From the NCBI GenBank assembly GCA_964351595.1, contig CAYGOT010000012.1:30888-94887 (forward strand): a stretch of DNA of 64,000 bases, read 5' to 3'. The stretch is from UBA6059 sp964351595. Lineage in GTDB: Bacteria; Bacteroidota; Bacteroidia; Cytophagales; Cyclobacteriaceae. The first letter of the stretch is position 1. Each line of letters opens with the position of its first letter. The notes beneath the pieces are model-generated. The model was not told where the DNA came from, did no database searches, and saw only the letters and a list, made by a program, of their open reading frames with translations. Positions 33,946 to 43,249 of this stretch are shown piece by piece. A program made the translations under genes and the position numbers.

Positions 33946-36651
33946 ATGTCAAAAGCATTATCAACCTTTCTTATCGCACTGTTTTTACTGAATAGTGCAG
34001 TTGCCCAGGATCTCTGGACGCCCGAAGAGATCATCAACACCGAATATGTAGGCGATCCGGTCATTTCTCCTAACGGAAAATTGGTAGTCTGGACTCAGCG
34101 AAGAGGTTTGAAGAAAGAAGACAAGTTTGTGAATGACCTACACCTGGCTCGACTTGACATGAAAAAGGATGGCAAGATCAGGACTTTCCAATTGACGACA
34201 AGCGATGAGAATGACTACAGTCCACTCTTTAGTGCCGACAGTGAACAGCTCTATTTCCTTTCCTCGCGTGAAAAAGGCAAAGTACTGTGGAGGCTCAATT
34301 TATTAGGTGGAGAGCCTGAGGAGCTGCATAAGTTTGAGAATGGCATCAGTAATATCTCATGGCTCAAGCCTGGCGTAATAGCTTACACCTCTAACGAAGG
34401 TAAGTCCCTCTACGAGATCGAAAATGAAAAGGATGATACCAATATCGTAGAGGATACTGCTCATTGGAAAGCACGCAGAGTCTACAGCTTTGATGTCGAG
34501 GACAAAAAGATTACTCGTTTAACGGACAACCAATTTCAAGTGAGGCAATACGCGGCTTCCAGGGATGGTCAATACCTGGTTTATCAAGTCATCATGAGCC
34601 CTGACTATGGAGTGGATGGCAACCCTAAGCCTCAGTATTATCTAAAAAACCTCAATACCGGTAGTGAAATAAGAATCCTGGAAGGAATGCAGGAACCAGG
34701 TGATTTCCAATTTACCAACAGCGGTGCTGGCTTCTACTTCTTCGCTACCAAGTCCTCCAATCCCGAGTGGAATGGTGCCGGCATCAATGAACTGTACTAC
34801 TTCAATGTCTCCAGCAGTGACTATACCAGGGTCGAGCTTAATTGGGCCAATGGCGCGAGTGACTACTGGCTCGCAGGTGATCATGTGGTAGCCCAATTAG
34901 CTAACGGCCCTTTGCGGGAGGTGGCCTTCTATAAGAAGTCAGGAACAAGCTGGACCAAATCGGATTTAGACTTTGGCGATAGCATGGATGAGCATGTAGC
35001 CATCATGGCCGTCAGTGAGCAAGGGACCAAGCTGGTCTACAATCACTCTACTGCCTCCAGCCTACCGGAATACTATGTCGCTGATCTGACGATGGGTAAG
35101 CGCGGCACGACCATTAGCGGTAGCGAAGAACTAACCTCTCTCAATGATAAACTGAAGAAAAAACCGATTGCCAAGTCGGAGATCATCTACTGGACAGGTG
35201 CTAATGATGAGGAAGTCAACGGCATCCTCTATTACCCTAAAAACTATGAAGAAGGAAAACAGTACCCGCTGATACTGTCGATTCACGGTGGTCCTACAGG
35301 CGTTGACCGGGATGCCTGGTCAGAGCGCTGGTCTACCTATCCTCAGATTTACACTGATAAAGGAGCGTTTGTACTCAAGCCCAACTATCATGGATCGGGT
35401 AGTCATAGCCTCGAGTTTATCGAGTCGATCAAGGGAGGCAACTACTACCATCTGGAACAAATTGATATTTACAACGGCATTCAGCACCTCAATGGTAAGG
35501 GGATGATCGATATGGATAAGCTGGGTACGATGGGCTGGTCCAATGGTGCGATCCTGACCACATGGATGACACTGAAATATCCTGATATGTTTAAAGTAGC
35601 CGCTCCGGGAGCAGGAGATATCAACTGGACTTCTGACTATGGCACCTGCCAATTTGGGGTGACTTTCGATCAGAGCTACTTTGGAGGAGCACCCTGGGAT
35701 GATACCAACGGTAAGCATTATAACGAGTGGTACATTGACAATTCTCCTATTTTCGAGATAGAAAAAATCAAGACACCCACCATCATTTTTCACGGTAGTG
35801 AAGACAGAGCAGTGCCGAGAGATCAAGGCTGGGAGTACTACCGAGGACTACAGCAGGTAGGGCAGGCACCTGTCAAGTTTCTGTGGTTTCCGGGACAGCC
35901 TCATGGTTTGCAGAAGATCACGCATCAACTGCGGAAGATGAAAGAAGAGATCAAGTGGATTGACCAGCACCTCTTCCAGAAGGAAGATGAACGCAATGAA
36001 GCATTGAAGGAGGAAAGCCCACTGGCTATCCAAATATTACTTACCAAAAGCAAAAGTGATATGGGCTATTATGGTACTATGGCCGGAGGGAGTCTTGTGC
36101 CTGATATGGTGGAACTAGGTGAGGACACCATTTCGGTCGGAAGATTTGAAGTGACTGTGGCTCAGTACAATGCCTTTAAGGAGACTGACTTTGACGCTAT
36201 TGAAGCCAACAGGCCTGTGTTGGGTTTGTCAAAGGGTGATATAGATCGTTACTTGTCCTGGCTATCGCAAAAGACTGGAGCCACCTACCGATTGCCGAAT
36301 GCAAAGGAGGCGGAAAAACTGCATGACTTGGGTAGAAAACAAGCTGAGCATCAGAATAACCTAAACTTCTGGGCAGGGTATGAACTGACAGATACGGATG
36401 TCGAGGCGTTACAGGCTGAGCTGAGTAAAATAGAAGGCTCTTTGATCAAATCCGTCGGGAGTCATGCCGCAGTAAAGGTCAAGGATAAGGTTATGCTTTT
36501 TGACCTTGGCGGTAATGCGGCGGAGTATTACCTGGAAAATGGACAACTCAAAACGTACGACTATAGCGCATATGATTTTGTCGACCCATTTTCTGAGACG
36601 AGTTCAACAACTCCAGACAATACAGGATTTAGGGTAGTGCGAGAAAAATAG
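33946..36651 (+). CDS. Secreted S9 peptidase fused to a SUMF1-like domain
   Basis: 901 residues. Signal peptide 1-21 (cleavage after AVAQD region). N-terminal beta-propeller about 25-400 with WD40-like repeats (PDGSP-type turns), then the alpha/beta-hydrolase peptidase domain (about 430-680) with complete triad Ser532 (GWSNG), Asp620 (SEDRAV) and His653 (QPHGLQ). After a short linker (about 685-705), residues 705-901 look like an FGE-sulfatase / SUMF1 domain: ISVGRFEVTVAQYNAF, TYRLPNAKEAEKL, LFDLGGNAAEYYL and the terminal TGFRVVREK. FGE catalytic cysteines are missing, so the domain is probably a binding module. Exported dipeptidyl or acyl-aminoacyl peptidase with a carbohydrate- or peptide-binding tail. 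Confidence 0.9.
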   Translation: MSKALSTFLIALFLLNSAVAQDLWTPEEIINTEYVGDPVISPNGKLVVWTQRRGLKKEDKFVNDLHLARLDMKKDGKIRTFQLTTSDENDYSPLFSADSEQLYFLSSREKGKVLWRLNLLGGEPEELHKFENGISNISWLKPGVIAYTSNEGKSLYEIENEKDDTNIVEDTAHWKARRVYSFDVEDKKITRLTDNQFQVRQYAASRDGQYLVYQVIMSPDYGVDGNPKPQYYLKNLNTGSEIRILEGMQEPGDFQFTNSGAGFYFFATKSSNPEWNGAGINELYYFNVSSSDYTRVELNWANGASDYWLAGDHVVAQLANGPLREVAFYKKSGTSWTKSDLDFGDSMDEHVAIMAVSEQGTKLVYNHSTASSLPEYYVADLTMGKRGTTISGSEELTSLNDKLKKKPIAKSEIIYWTGANDEEVNGILYYPKNYEEGKQYPLILSIHGGPTGVDRDAWSERWSTYPQIYTDKGAFVLKPNYHGSGSHSLEFIESIKGGNYYHLEQIDIYNGIQHLNGKGMIDMDKLGTMGWSNGAILTTWMTLKYPDMFKVAAPGAGDINWTSDYGTCQFGVTFDQSYFGGAPWDDTNGKHYNEWYIDNSPIFEIEKIKTPTIIFHGSEDRAVPRDQGWEYYRGLQQVGQAPVKFLWFPGQPHGLQKITHQLRKMKEEIKWIDQHLFQKEDERNEALKEESPLAIQILLTKSKSDMGYYGTMAGGSLVPDMVELGEDTISVGRFEVTVAQYNAFKETDFDAIEANRPVLGLSKGDIDRYLSWLSQKTGATYRLPNAKEAEKLHDLGRKQAEHQNNLNFWAGYELTDTDVEALQAELSKIEGSLIKSVGSHAAVKVKDKVMLFDLGGNAAEYYLENGQLKTYDYSAYDFVDPFSETSSTTPDNTGFRVVREK

Positions 36652-36673
36652 GATATTGAGATAGAAGAGGGGG

Positions 36674-36856
36674 CTAGTAAAGCTGAATCTCAGCGAAGAT
36701 CAGCTCAAGCTCCTGACGAGTCTTTTTGATCTTAGCAGCGAGTTGGGTGAGCATGCTCTCTTTTTCTCCTTCTTTGTATTGAAAATCCTCTTCCATTAGA
36801 AAGGGGTATCTCCATTTTAGCATTACTTTTTGCTCTCGCCAGCTTCTTACAACCAT
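36674..36856 (-). CDS. Small CsbD-like stress protein
   Basis: 60 residues. The pattern WREQKVMLKWRYPFLMEEDF, then YKEGEKESMLTQLAAKIKKTRQEL, follows the CsbD family plan (W-x-x-x-K-G-x-x-K-x-K-Y-P-x-L-T-x-x-D-L, then Y-x-x-G-K-E-x-E-L-x-x-R-I-x-x-K-x-G-K-x-x-E). The usual Gly-rich N-terminal part is short and the sequence is divergent. CsbD proteins rise in response to general stress and have no known enzyme activity. It lies 34 bp downstream of the ECF sigma gene (same strand), so the two may be co-transcribed. Confidence 0.65.
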   Translation of the reverse strand: MVVRSWREQKVMLKWRYPFLMEEDFQYKEGEKESMLTQLAAKIKKTRQELELIFAEIQLY

Positions 36857-36890
36857 ATGCTTGTAAGATACGCTATTCCACTGATAAAGT

Positions 36891-37469
36891 TTAGGCGGCT
36901 ACACTAGCAAGTGTATAAGCCTCACAAGCTTTCTCTTTGGCCCTTAGCAATCTCATCTTCACAGCACTGGCAGACAGATTGAAAAGTGACTGCAAATCCC
37001 GGATGGATTTATTCGCTTCGTACTTCATCAGCAGTAGTTGACGATCCTGGGTAGCTAAGGAAGATAGCGCTCGATCAGCTTTTTTATGCTTACGTTCCTT
37101 AAGCAGTGCATTCTCCAGCTCGTCAATCGAATTGTCAAGAATATCGGACAACTGCTCTATCGAATGAAAGCTGTAGCCTTTAGACTTTCTGACCAGGTCA
37201 GTACAATAGTTGAATGTGATCGTGTAGAGCCACGTGGAGAATTTTGACTCACCTTTGAATGACGCTATTTTATCAAAGCTCTTGAGCATGACGTCCTGCG
37301 CTGCATCGGATGCGTCATTCTTATCCCGAAAGAAAGACAGACACTTACAAAATACTAAATGATAGTAGCGACAATACAATACGGACATAGCCTCATTATC
37401 ACCTTGCTGAAGGCGGGAAACAAGTAATTCGTCCGAGAGGTTCATACTATCCAAGAGTGCTTTGTTCAT
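36891..37469 (-). CDS. ECF-type RNA polymerase sigma factor
   Basis: 192 residues. Sigma-70 region 2 at about 17-85 (YYHLVFCKCLSFFRDKNDASDAAQDVMLKSF; then TWLYTITFNYCTDLVRK, the region that recognises -10) and region 4 at about 115-180 with the helix-turn-helix NKSIRDLQSLFNLSASAVKMRLLRAKEK. No region 1 or 3, and no anti-sigma factor gene next to it. It is followed by the CsbD-like gene, which suggests stress-linked control, as CsbD is a SigB-class target in Bacillus (analogy only). Confidence 0.92.
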   Translation of the reverse strand: MNKALLDSMNLSDELLVSRLQQGDNEAMSVLYCRYYHLVFCKCLSFFRDKNDASDAAQDVMLKSFDKIASFKGESKFSTWLYTITFNYCTDLVRKSKGYSFHSIEQLSDILDNSIDELENALLKERKHKKADRALSSLATQDRQLLLMKYEANKSIRDLQSLFNLSASAVKMRLLRAKEKACEAYTLASVAA

Positions 37470-37622
37470 CTTCTTTATCTAATTGACGGTACGAAATTGC
37501 TAAAGATGAGCGCCCCATATTAGAGCTAAAAAGCGGATTTTAGAAAAGACGCTTTTACACCTAGGGTCTACGAGAATTGCGTAGATGATTGATAAAATAA
37601 TAAAGATCCCGGGAGACCAGCC

Positions 37623-38270
37623 TCAGTCTAGCAGGCCTTTCTGAATGGCATATTTGACAAGCCCGGCGGTATTCTTTGCGCCAAGTTTATCGAGGATGTT
37701 TCGTCGATGAGTATCGACCGTTCTTACGCTTATAAATAGCTTTTCGGCTATTTCCGGATTGGAATACTCTTCAGCAATTAATCGCAGAATTTCGATTTCC
37801 CGGTCGGTCAAAAGGGCATCCTCTGCACTTCTACGGATGGGTGCCGGCTTGGTGATGTGTTCCAACAACTTAGAAGATACCTGACTGCTGAAGTAGGTAT
37901 TGCCGTTGGCCACAGTGTGAATGGCATTGATCATCTCTTCCTTACCGGCATTTTTGAGAATGTAGCCAGTAGCGCCAGCCTCCAGCATTTTGACAATATA
38001 GTTCTTGTCACCGTGCATGGATAGCGCCAAGACATAGATATCCGGATGGCTAACCTTCACCTCCTGGGTCATTTCTATGCCGTTTGTTTCTCCCATATCA
38101 ATGTCCATGAGTACCACATCAATATGATTTGAGCTAAGTGCAAGCCTGATTTCTGCTCCGCTACCGGCAGTGTCTACGACCTTCATGCCCTGTTCTTTGC
38201 TGAGTAGTTCTGTTAGACCTTCCCTGAACATCTTGTGATCATCGGCAATAAGAATGTTGATCGCTTTCAT
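37623..38270 (-). CDS. NarL/FixJ-family response regulator
   Basis: 215 residues. Receiver domain with Asp57 region (VVLMDIDMG), conserved D9-D10 and the late K (ILKNAG). C-terminal LuxR helix-turn-helix (about 150-210: LTDREIEILRLIAEEYSNPEIAEKLFISVRTVDTHRRNILDKLG). It is encoded 7 bp after its kinase on the same strand, so it is the cognate pair. No target gene can be named. Confidence 0.95.
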   Translation of the reverse strand: MKAINILIADDHKMFREGLTELLSKEQGMKVVDTAGSGAEIRLALSSNHIDVVLMDIDMGETNGIEMTQEVKVSHPDIYVLALSMHGDKNYIVKMLEAGATGYILKNAGKEEMINAIHTVANGNTYFSSQVSSKLLEHITKPAPIRRSAEDALLTDREIEILRLIAEEYSNPEIAEKLFISVRTVDTHRRNILDKLGAKNTAGLVKYAIQKGLLD

Positions 38271-38277
38271 ACTTTAC

Positions 38278-39264
38278 TCAGCTTAAGGGAACGTCTACAA
38301 TACAAGTCATGCCTTGCATAGGCTGAGAGTCAAAGATAACCCGACCGGCCAGCGCTTTTGCACGATTCTCGATATTCATGAGCCCAAGACCTTTACTGGT
38401 TGACTTGAGGTCAAAACCCTTTCCATCATCCTCATACATAAGACGAATGCCAGCGTCCCTTCTGATCAGTTGCACAGTTATCTTATTGGCCTTACCATAT
38501 TTCAAAGTATTGTTGATCAGTTCCTGGGTGATGCGGTAAAGTCCGAGCTCATTTACTTTGTTGAGCCTTTCCTCTAGTCCGGTGGGGATGAATTCCACTC
38601 GTAGGCCTGCTTCGTCTATCTTGTCACAGAGTGAATCTATGGCTTCCACTAGGCCAAAGTCGGACAACACTTTTGGCATCAGGTTGTGTGAGATGGTTCG
38701 CAAGTCGTCTGCTGCCTCGTCGATCATTTGATACGAGCGCTGAAACTTCTGATCGAGGTGGGTATCCTTATTTTCAATTTCACTCTGGATATTGGCCAGG
38801 TTCATTTTGAGTGTCGAAAGCGTTGGGCCTATGCCGTCATGGATCTCCCTGGCAAGTCTTTTGCGCTCCTGCTCTTGTCCTTCGAGTAAAGAACTCAGAG
38901 CAGCAAATTTTGATTCTTTGGTAGCGGTAATATCCTGTATGCTAATGACCATTCCCGATTTTATTTTTCGACCTCTAAACATGAGGTAAATGGTATTATC
39001 GATATTCCCCTCAATATTGAACTCTTTCCATCCGTTGGTCAGGTATTTCTGAATTCTCTGGCTTAGCTCGTGGAACGGTCTAATTATTTCCGGTAGGTGG
39101 GTGCCGATGATAGCGGACGATCCCAGGTCTGTATCGAAATATCCAAGGGCGCGCTTGTTGGCAAAGGTGATGTTTCCCTCAAAATCAATGACCAATATGC
39201 CGAAAGGAAGCGCCCGGGTCAGCGTTATTATGAAATCATCGCCTTGGTCTATTTCATTTTTCAC
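38278..39264 (-). CDS. PAS-domain sensor histidine kinase (HisKA_3 type)
   Basis: 328 residues. No transmembrane helix, so cytoplasmic. PAS domain at about 10-125 (GILVIDFEGNITFANKRALGYFDTD; then VISIQDITATKES), then HisKA_3 with RLAREIHDGIGPTLSTLKMNL (phospho-acceptor His in EIHDG, about 142) and a GHKL ATPase domain (TQELINNTLKYGKA; GLGLMNIENRAKAL). The PAS would sense a redox state or ligand. Directly upstream of the NarL-type regulator. Confidence 0.94.
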   Translation of the reverse strand: MKNEIDQGDDFIITLTRALPFGILVIDFEGNITFANKRALGYFDTDLGSSAIIGTHLPEIIRPFHELSQRIQKYLTNGWKEFNIEGNIDNTIYLMFRGRKIKSGMVISIQDITATKESKFAALSSLLEGQEQERKRLAREIHDGIGPTLSTLKMNLANIQSEIENKDTHLDQKFQRSYQMIDEAADDLRTISHNLMPKVLSDFGLVEAIDSLCDKIDEAGLRVEFIPTGLEERLNKVNELGLYRITQELINNTLKYGKANKITVQLIRRDAGIRLMYEDDGKGFDLKSTSKGLGLMNIENRAKALAGRVIFDSQPMQGMTCIVDVPLS

Positions 39265-39369
39265 TTGCGTTCGTTTTCCCCACTTTTCAGATTATGTGAC
39301 CTAAAGGTAGATTGTCGTCATAAGAACGCAATAAGAAACCTTACCAATATCTAAAAACCGTAACCCGAC

Positions 39370-40692
39370 ATGAACGGATACCTTGCTGATACCTTTTATT
39401 TAGGCTTGACGGGCTTATTAATACTACTCAACGGATTTTTTGTGGCCGCTGAGTTTGCCCTGGTCAAGGTGAATAAGAGCAAAATAAAGTCGATGCAGAA
39501 GGATAACAATCCGTTCGCCTCCGTGGCACTCTGGCTTTACAAAAGACAAAACATGGCCTTATCTGCTTGCCAGATGGGCATTACGATGGCATCCCTTGCA
39601 CTGGGATGGATCGGAGAACCGGCGTTGGCGCACCTTATACGCCCTGTCCTTGAGTCCATGGGTATGACTTCAGAGCCAGCCATTCATGGAGTAGGTTTTG
39701 CGATCGCCTTCTCATTGATCACCGCGCTTCATATTGTCGTGGGCGAGCAGTTCCCCAAGATTTACGCTATCCGTCAGCCTGTACTCGTCGTAGGATGGTC
39801 GGCACTACCGCTAAAAGCCTTTTATGTGTTGTTCTACCCCTTTATGTGGCTGCTTGACAGAGTGACTTCCAGCATGCTGCGGATGGTGGGTATCGAAACC
39901 TCTGGAGAACATGAGTCGGTGCTGTCTGAAGAAGAAATTCGGGCCTCCCTGAGCATAGCCTACAGTCATGGTGACCTTACCAAAAATGAACATCAACTCC
40001 TGGATGCGGCATTTCGCTTTGATGATCAGGTCGCAAGGCAAATCATGCTTCCAAGATCAGAAGTAGACCTATTTGACTTGAACAGAAGCAATGAGGAAAA
40101 TCTGGAGGTAGCCCGAAAGACTAAACATACCCGATTTCCACTTTGCCAGGGTTCGCTGGACGACATCAAAGGAGTAGTACACGTCAAGGACCTGGTGGGT
40201 ATTTACCCTCTGGAGTCAGTCGACTTAAAGAAAATTTCACGAGCACCGCTTTTCGTACCCGAAGCGCTACCGGTGAGCGCCTTGCTACAGGAATTCAGAA
40301 AATCCAAGCAGCACCTGGCCTTTGTAGAGGATGAGTATGGCACGACCATCGGTGTTGTAACACTCGAAAATGTGTTTGAGCAATTGGTTGGCAAGGTGCA
40401 GGATGAGTTTAATCTGGAGAAGCCTGAGATCATCAAAGAGGCCACAGGTAAATACCTTGTCGATGGTGATCTGGCTATTAGTTATATCAATGAATACCTC
40501 AATATCGAACTGGTCTCTGAAGAAGCGGAGACGCTTTCAGGCCTGTTGGTAGAAACCAAGGGCCTCAATCTTAAGGTAGATCAAAAAATAAACCTCACCG
40601 ACGGAATAGTAGCACAGGTGCTCAATCTGAAAAAGAGGCGAGCGCTGAAAGTAAGACTCTTATTACCCAAAGAACGACTAGACGAAGAATAA
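39370..40692 (+). CDS. CNNM/CorC-like hemolysin-family membrane protein
   Basis: 440 residues. DUF21/CNNM membrane domain at about 1-190 (four helices; starts FYLGLTGLLILLNGFFVAAEFALVK), a CBS pair at about 210-340 (RSEVDLF; TRFPLCQGSLDDIKGVVHVKDL; EDEYGTTIGVVTLENVFEQLVG), and the CorC/HlyC C-terminal domain about 350-440 (YLVDGDLAISYINEYL). The family exports or regulates Mg2+ or Na+. It opens a five-gene operon: one base to the UspA gene, then MscS and two MgtE-type genes. Confidence 0.93.
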   Translation: MNGYLADTFYLGLTGLLILLNGFFVAAEFALVKVNKSKIKSMQKDNNPFASVALWLYKRQNMALSACQMGITMASLALGWIGEPALAHLIRPVLESMGMTSEPAIHGVGFAIAFSLITALHIVVGEQFPKIYAIRQPVLVVGWSALPLKAFYVLFYPFMWLLDRVTSSMLRMVGIETSGEHESVLSEEEIRASLSIAYSHGDLTKNEHQLLDAAFRFDDQVARQIMLPRSEVDLFDLNRSNEENLEVARKTKHTRFPLCQGSLDDIKGVVHVKDLVGIYPLESVDLKKISRAPLFVPEALPVSALLQEFRKSKQHLAFVEDEYGTTIGVVTLENVFEQLVGKVQDEFNLEKPEIIKEATGKYLVDGDLAISYINEYLNIELVSEEAETLSGLLVETKGLNLKVDQKINLTDGIVAQVLNLKKRRALKVRLLLPKERLDEE

Positions 40693-40693
40693 A

Positions 40694-41554
40694 ATGGATC
40701 AATTCAAAAAGATATTGGTGCCTTTTGATGACAATGTTCGCTCCATTAAGGCATTGGAGTATGCTGCCATGTTTGCTTCGGGAATAGGTGCAAAAATCAC
40801 GGCTTTGCACGTAGCTGACCCTAAGGACTATCGCTCTAAGCAAGAGTTTCAGGCCTCACTCAAAGAACTGATTAGCAATCAACTACAGCCGCTCCTCAAT
40901 CGCATACAAAAGCGATACACAGAAGTGGTCAAAATCGACTTACAGGTGCGCGGAATGAACAAATCACTCCATGAGCATATAGTGGACTTTGCGGTAGATA
41001 ATGAAATTGACTTTCTGATTTTGAGGAGTCACGGAGAATCAGATGAAGCGGAGTGGGAATCCATTTTGAAAAATACCACCGCTTATCAAGTGGTACTCAA
41101 TGCCCCTTGTCCTGTTTTTACATTTACCCAAGTGCCTGAGCAGCCTCAAATGAGAAATATACTCATACCCATAGATCTCAGTGAAGGTAGCCTATACAAG
41201 ATTCCGCTTGCCGTAGCTATCGCCAAACAGTTTGGCGCCACTGTGCACGTAGTATCAGCATCTGAACATCAAGATGATGCTGAAGATCTCAAGGAGATGA
41301 TGGATAAGCTGTGTCTCGACCTTGAGAAGCAAGGTGTGAAACTGGTCAAGGGTTGTGTAATTTCCACGACATTGCCAGAGGCGGTTCTGGAGTATTCAAA
41401 GCAGCATATGATTGACCTGGTCTTGATCATGAGTCGACCAGGATTTCGGTGGTCGGATCTCTGGGTATCACCTAAAGCCAAGAGGATTATCAACCTGTCC
41501 AAAGTACCGGTATTGAGCATAAGGTCAAACCAGCCACTCGAAGTAGGATTATAA
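40694..41554 (+). CDS. Tandem UspA-domain protein
   Basis: 286 residues with two UspA folds: about 1-145 (KKILVPFDDNVRSIKALEYAAMFA; ending FLILRSHGE) and about 150-280 (RNILIPIDLSEGSLYKIPLAVAIAKQFGA; ending LVLIMSRPGFRWSD). The ATP-binding GxxGS motifs are degenerate. Stress-responsive, cytoplasmic. It follows CNNM by one base, so it may report stress state to the ion transporter set. Confidence 0.92.
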   Translation: MDQFKKILVPFDDNVRSIKALEYAAMFASGIGAKITALHVADPKDYRSKQEFQASLKELISNQLQPLLNRIQKRYTEVVKIDLQVRGMNKSLHEHIVDFAVDNEIDFLILRSHGESDEAEWESILKNTTAYQVVLNAPCPVFTFTQVPEQPQMRNILIPIDLSEGSLYKIPLAVAIAKQFGATVHVVSASEHQDDAEDLKEMMDKLCLDLEKQGVKLVKGCVISTTLPEAVLEYSKQHMIDLVLIMSRPGFRWSDLWVSPKAKRIINLSKVPVLSIRSNQPLEVGL

Positions 41555-41623
41555 TGAGCTACACATGGACCAGGCTGACTATATTTTGTGAATAGTAGTT
41601 TATCGACCTAACTAAAAGAAAAT

Positions 41624-42433
41624 ATGAAGAATGAATTAAGCGAAATGTACGAGAATATGCTGGTAGGGCTTGTCGAGTTTCTTCCAAAAATGCTTCTGGC
41701 GTTCATCATTGCCATCATTGGGTTAATCATAGCCAAGGTGGTTCAGAAACTTGTCAAGAAGCTGATTCTATACCTTAATGAAGTACTCAATAGTAAGCTT
41801 GAGAATTCATTGCTTAACGTAGACTTGCAAGGCTCGGCCAAATTTATCAGCAAGACCTTCTTTTGGATTATTCTTGTCATTACTGCCATGAGCTGCGTGC
41901 AGGTGCTTCAGCTTGACTTTCTTTCCATGTGGTTTGGTACCTTAGTGAATTACCTTCCTAATGTAGCTGCTGCCGTCGTTATCCTGTTTGTGGGTGTGAT
42001 TGTCGGCCGACTTGCCGGAGACCTGATTAGCTCTGCTGCGTCTCGTACCGGCCTTGCTAATGGCAAGTATATAGGTCGACTGGTCAGGTACCTGATCGTT
42101 TTTATTGCGGTAGTTATAGATATTAATCAGCTAGGACTTGATGTCACATTTCTCACTACGCTGATCACGATTATGGTTTCGTCCTTATTGTTTGGAGCTG
42201 CGCTGGCATTTGGCCTTGGCGCACGTACCTCCATTAGCAATATCCTTGGCGCGTACTATGTCAGGAAATCACTCAGCATTGGTGATAAAGTGGAGATTGC
42301 GGATAGCAAGGGAGTTATCGTCAAGATAGATGATCATGCAGTCTCGCTGGAAACTAAGGCGGGTGTGGTGATCATCCCGGCCAAAGACTTCAGTGAAATA
42401 CAAGTCAACCTGATTAAAAAGCAGAAAGCATGA
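41624..42433 (+). CDS. Second MscS-family mechanosensitive channel
   Basis: 269 residues. Helices at about 15-38, 70-92 and 102-130 plus the family beta domain, with TM3-like text SSLLFGAALAFGLGARTSISNILGAYYVRKSLSIGDKVEI and the final hydrophobic VVIIPAKDFSEIQVNLI. It is shorter than the copy at 21747 and lacks a large cytoplasmic C-terminus. ATGA overlap with the next gene. Confidence 0.9.
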   Translation: MKNELSEMYENMLVGLVEFLPKMLLAFIIAIIGLIIAKVVQKLVKKLILYLNEVLNSKLENSLLNVDLQGSAKFISKTFFWIILVITAMSCVQVLQLDFLSMWFGTLVNYLPNVAAAVVILFVGVIVGRLAGDLISSAASRTGLANGKYIGRLVRYLIVFIAVVIDINQLGLDVTFLTTLITIMVSSLLFGAALAFGLGARTSISNILGAYYVRKSLSIGDKVEIADSKGVIVKIDDHAVSLETKAGVVIIPAKDFSEIQVNLIKKQKA

Positions 42434-43248
42434 CTACCAACCAAAAATTGATAGAAGGGGCACTTACGAAGTATCCCGAAGAGGCGGTTTCGATAATAGA
42501 TGGTCTGGAACCTGAGCAGATTTCCTCCTTGCTGGAGGCATTATCCTGGGGTCATTCCTGTACCATATTGATGTCAATGACGCCTTACAAAGCGGGGAGA
42601 GTTATAGTCAATGTTCTGAGAGACACTGCACTTATACTATTAGAGCATTTGCCTGTAAAGAATGCCAGCGTTATCCTCCAGCAGCTTGACAAGACGAGTA
42701 GGGAAGCATTCCTGGAGGAACTACCCAAAGAAGTCTCCAGGCATCTCCGACAAGTGATGATTTATCCACAGGACACCATAGGGGCTTACCTCGAGCCGTG
42801 TATGGCATTGACTTCAAAAATGTCGGTGGAGGAGGCGATCGAAACTATCAAGAAGGAGAAACCCTCGACAAGTGCGCATGTTTATGTCCTTGGAAAAAAG
42901 AATGCACTTGTGGGTTATCTAGAAATGCATCAGCTTTTATCATCAGATCCAGCTGAACCCATTTCATCTCTGGTACAGGTAAGCAACGTAAGCCTACTAC
43001 CCAACTTTCTGGTAAGTGAAGCGCTCGAAAATTGGGACTATCATTTTTCAACCTTACCGGTGACCGATGCTCAGGGTATGTTCCTTGGTACGGTAGCCCG
43101 AAAAGGTTTAATGCCCGGTGAAGCACGAAATCAGTCAGTTGACAAAGATGCTGTACAAGCAGGGAACGCTCTGGGAGATTTGTATCTCATTGGGCTTACC
43201 AGTTTGTTCGGCACGTCCTCTCAATCCAACCGAAACCCCAAAAAGTAG
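42430..43248 (+). CDS. MgtE-like N-domain/CBS protein without membrane domain
   Basis: 272 residues. Reads like the cytosolic half of MgtE: a superhelical N domain (about 1-120; EEAVSIIDGLEPEQISSLLEAL; LPKEVSRHLRQVMIYPQDTIGAYLEP) and a CBS-like region (about 120-250; SVEEAIETIKKEKPSTSAHVYVLGKKNALVGYLEMHQLL; LPVTDAQGMFLGTVARKG). There is no TM domain after it; the next gene, one base later, is a full-length MgtE. It starts inside the MscS stop (ATGA). It could sense Mg2+ or nucleotides and regulate either neighbour. It may have arisen by duplication of the downstream gene. Confidence 0.85.
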   Translation: MTTNQKLIEGALTKYPEEAVSIIDGLEPEQISSLLEALSWGHSCTILMSMTPYKAGRVIVNVLRDTALILLEHLPVKNASVILQQLDKTSREAFLEELPKEVSRHLRQVMIYPQDTIGAYLEPCMALTSKMSVEEAIETIKKEKPSTSAHVYVLGKKNALVGYLEMHQLLSSDPAEPISSLVQVSNVSLLPNFLVSEALENWDYHFSTLPVTDAQGMFLGTVARKGLMPGEARNQSVDKDAVQAGNALGDLYLIGLTSLFGTSSQSNRNPKK

Positions 43249-43249
43249 A

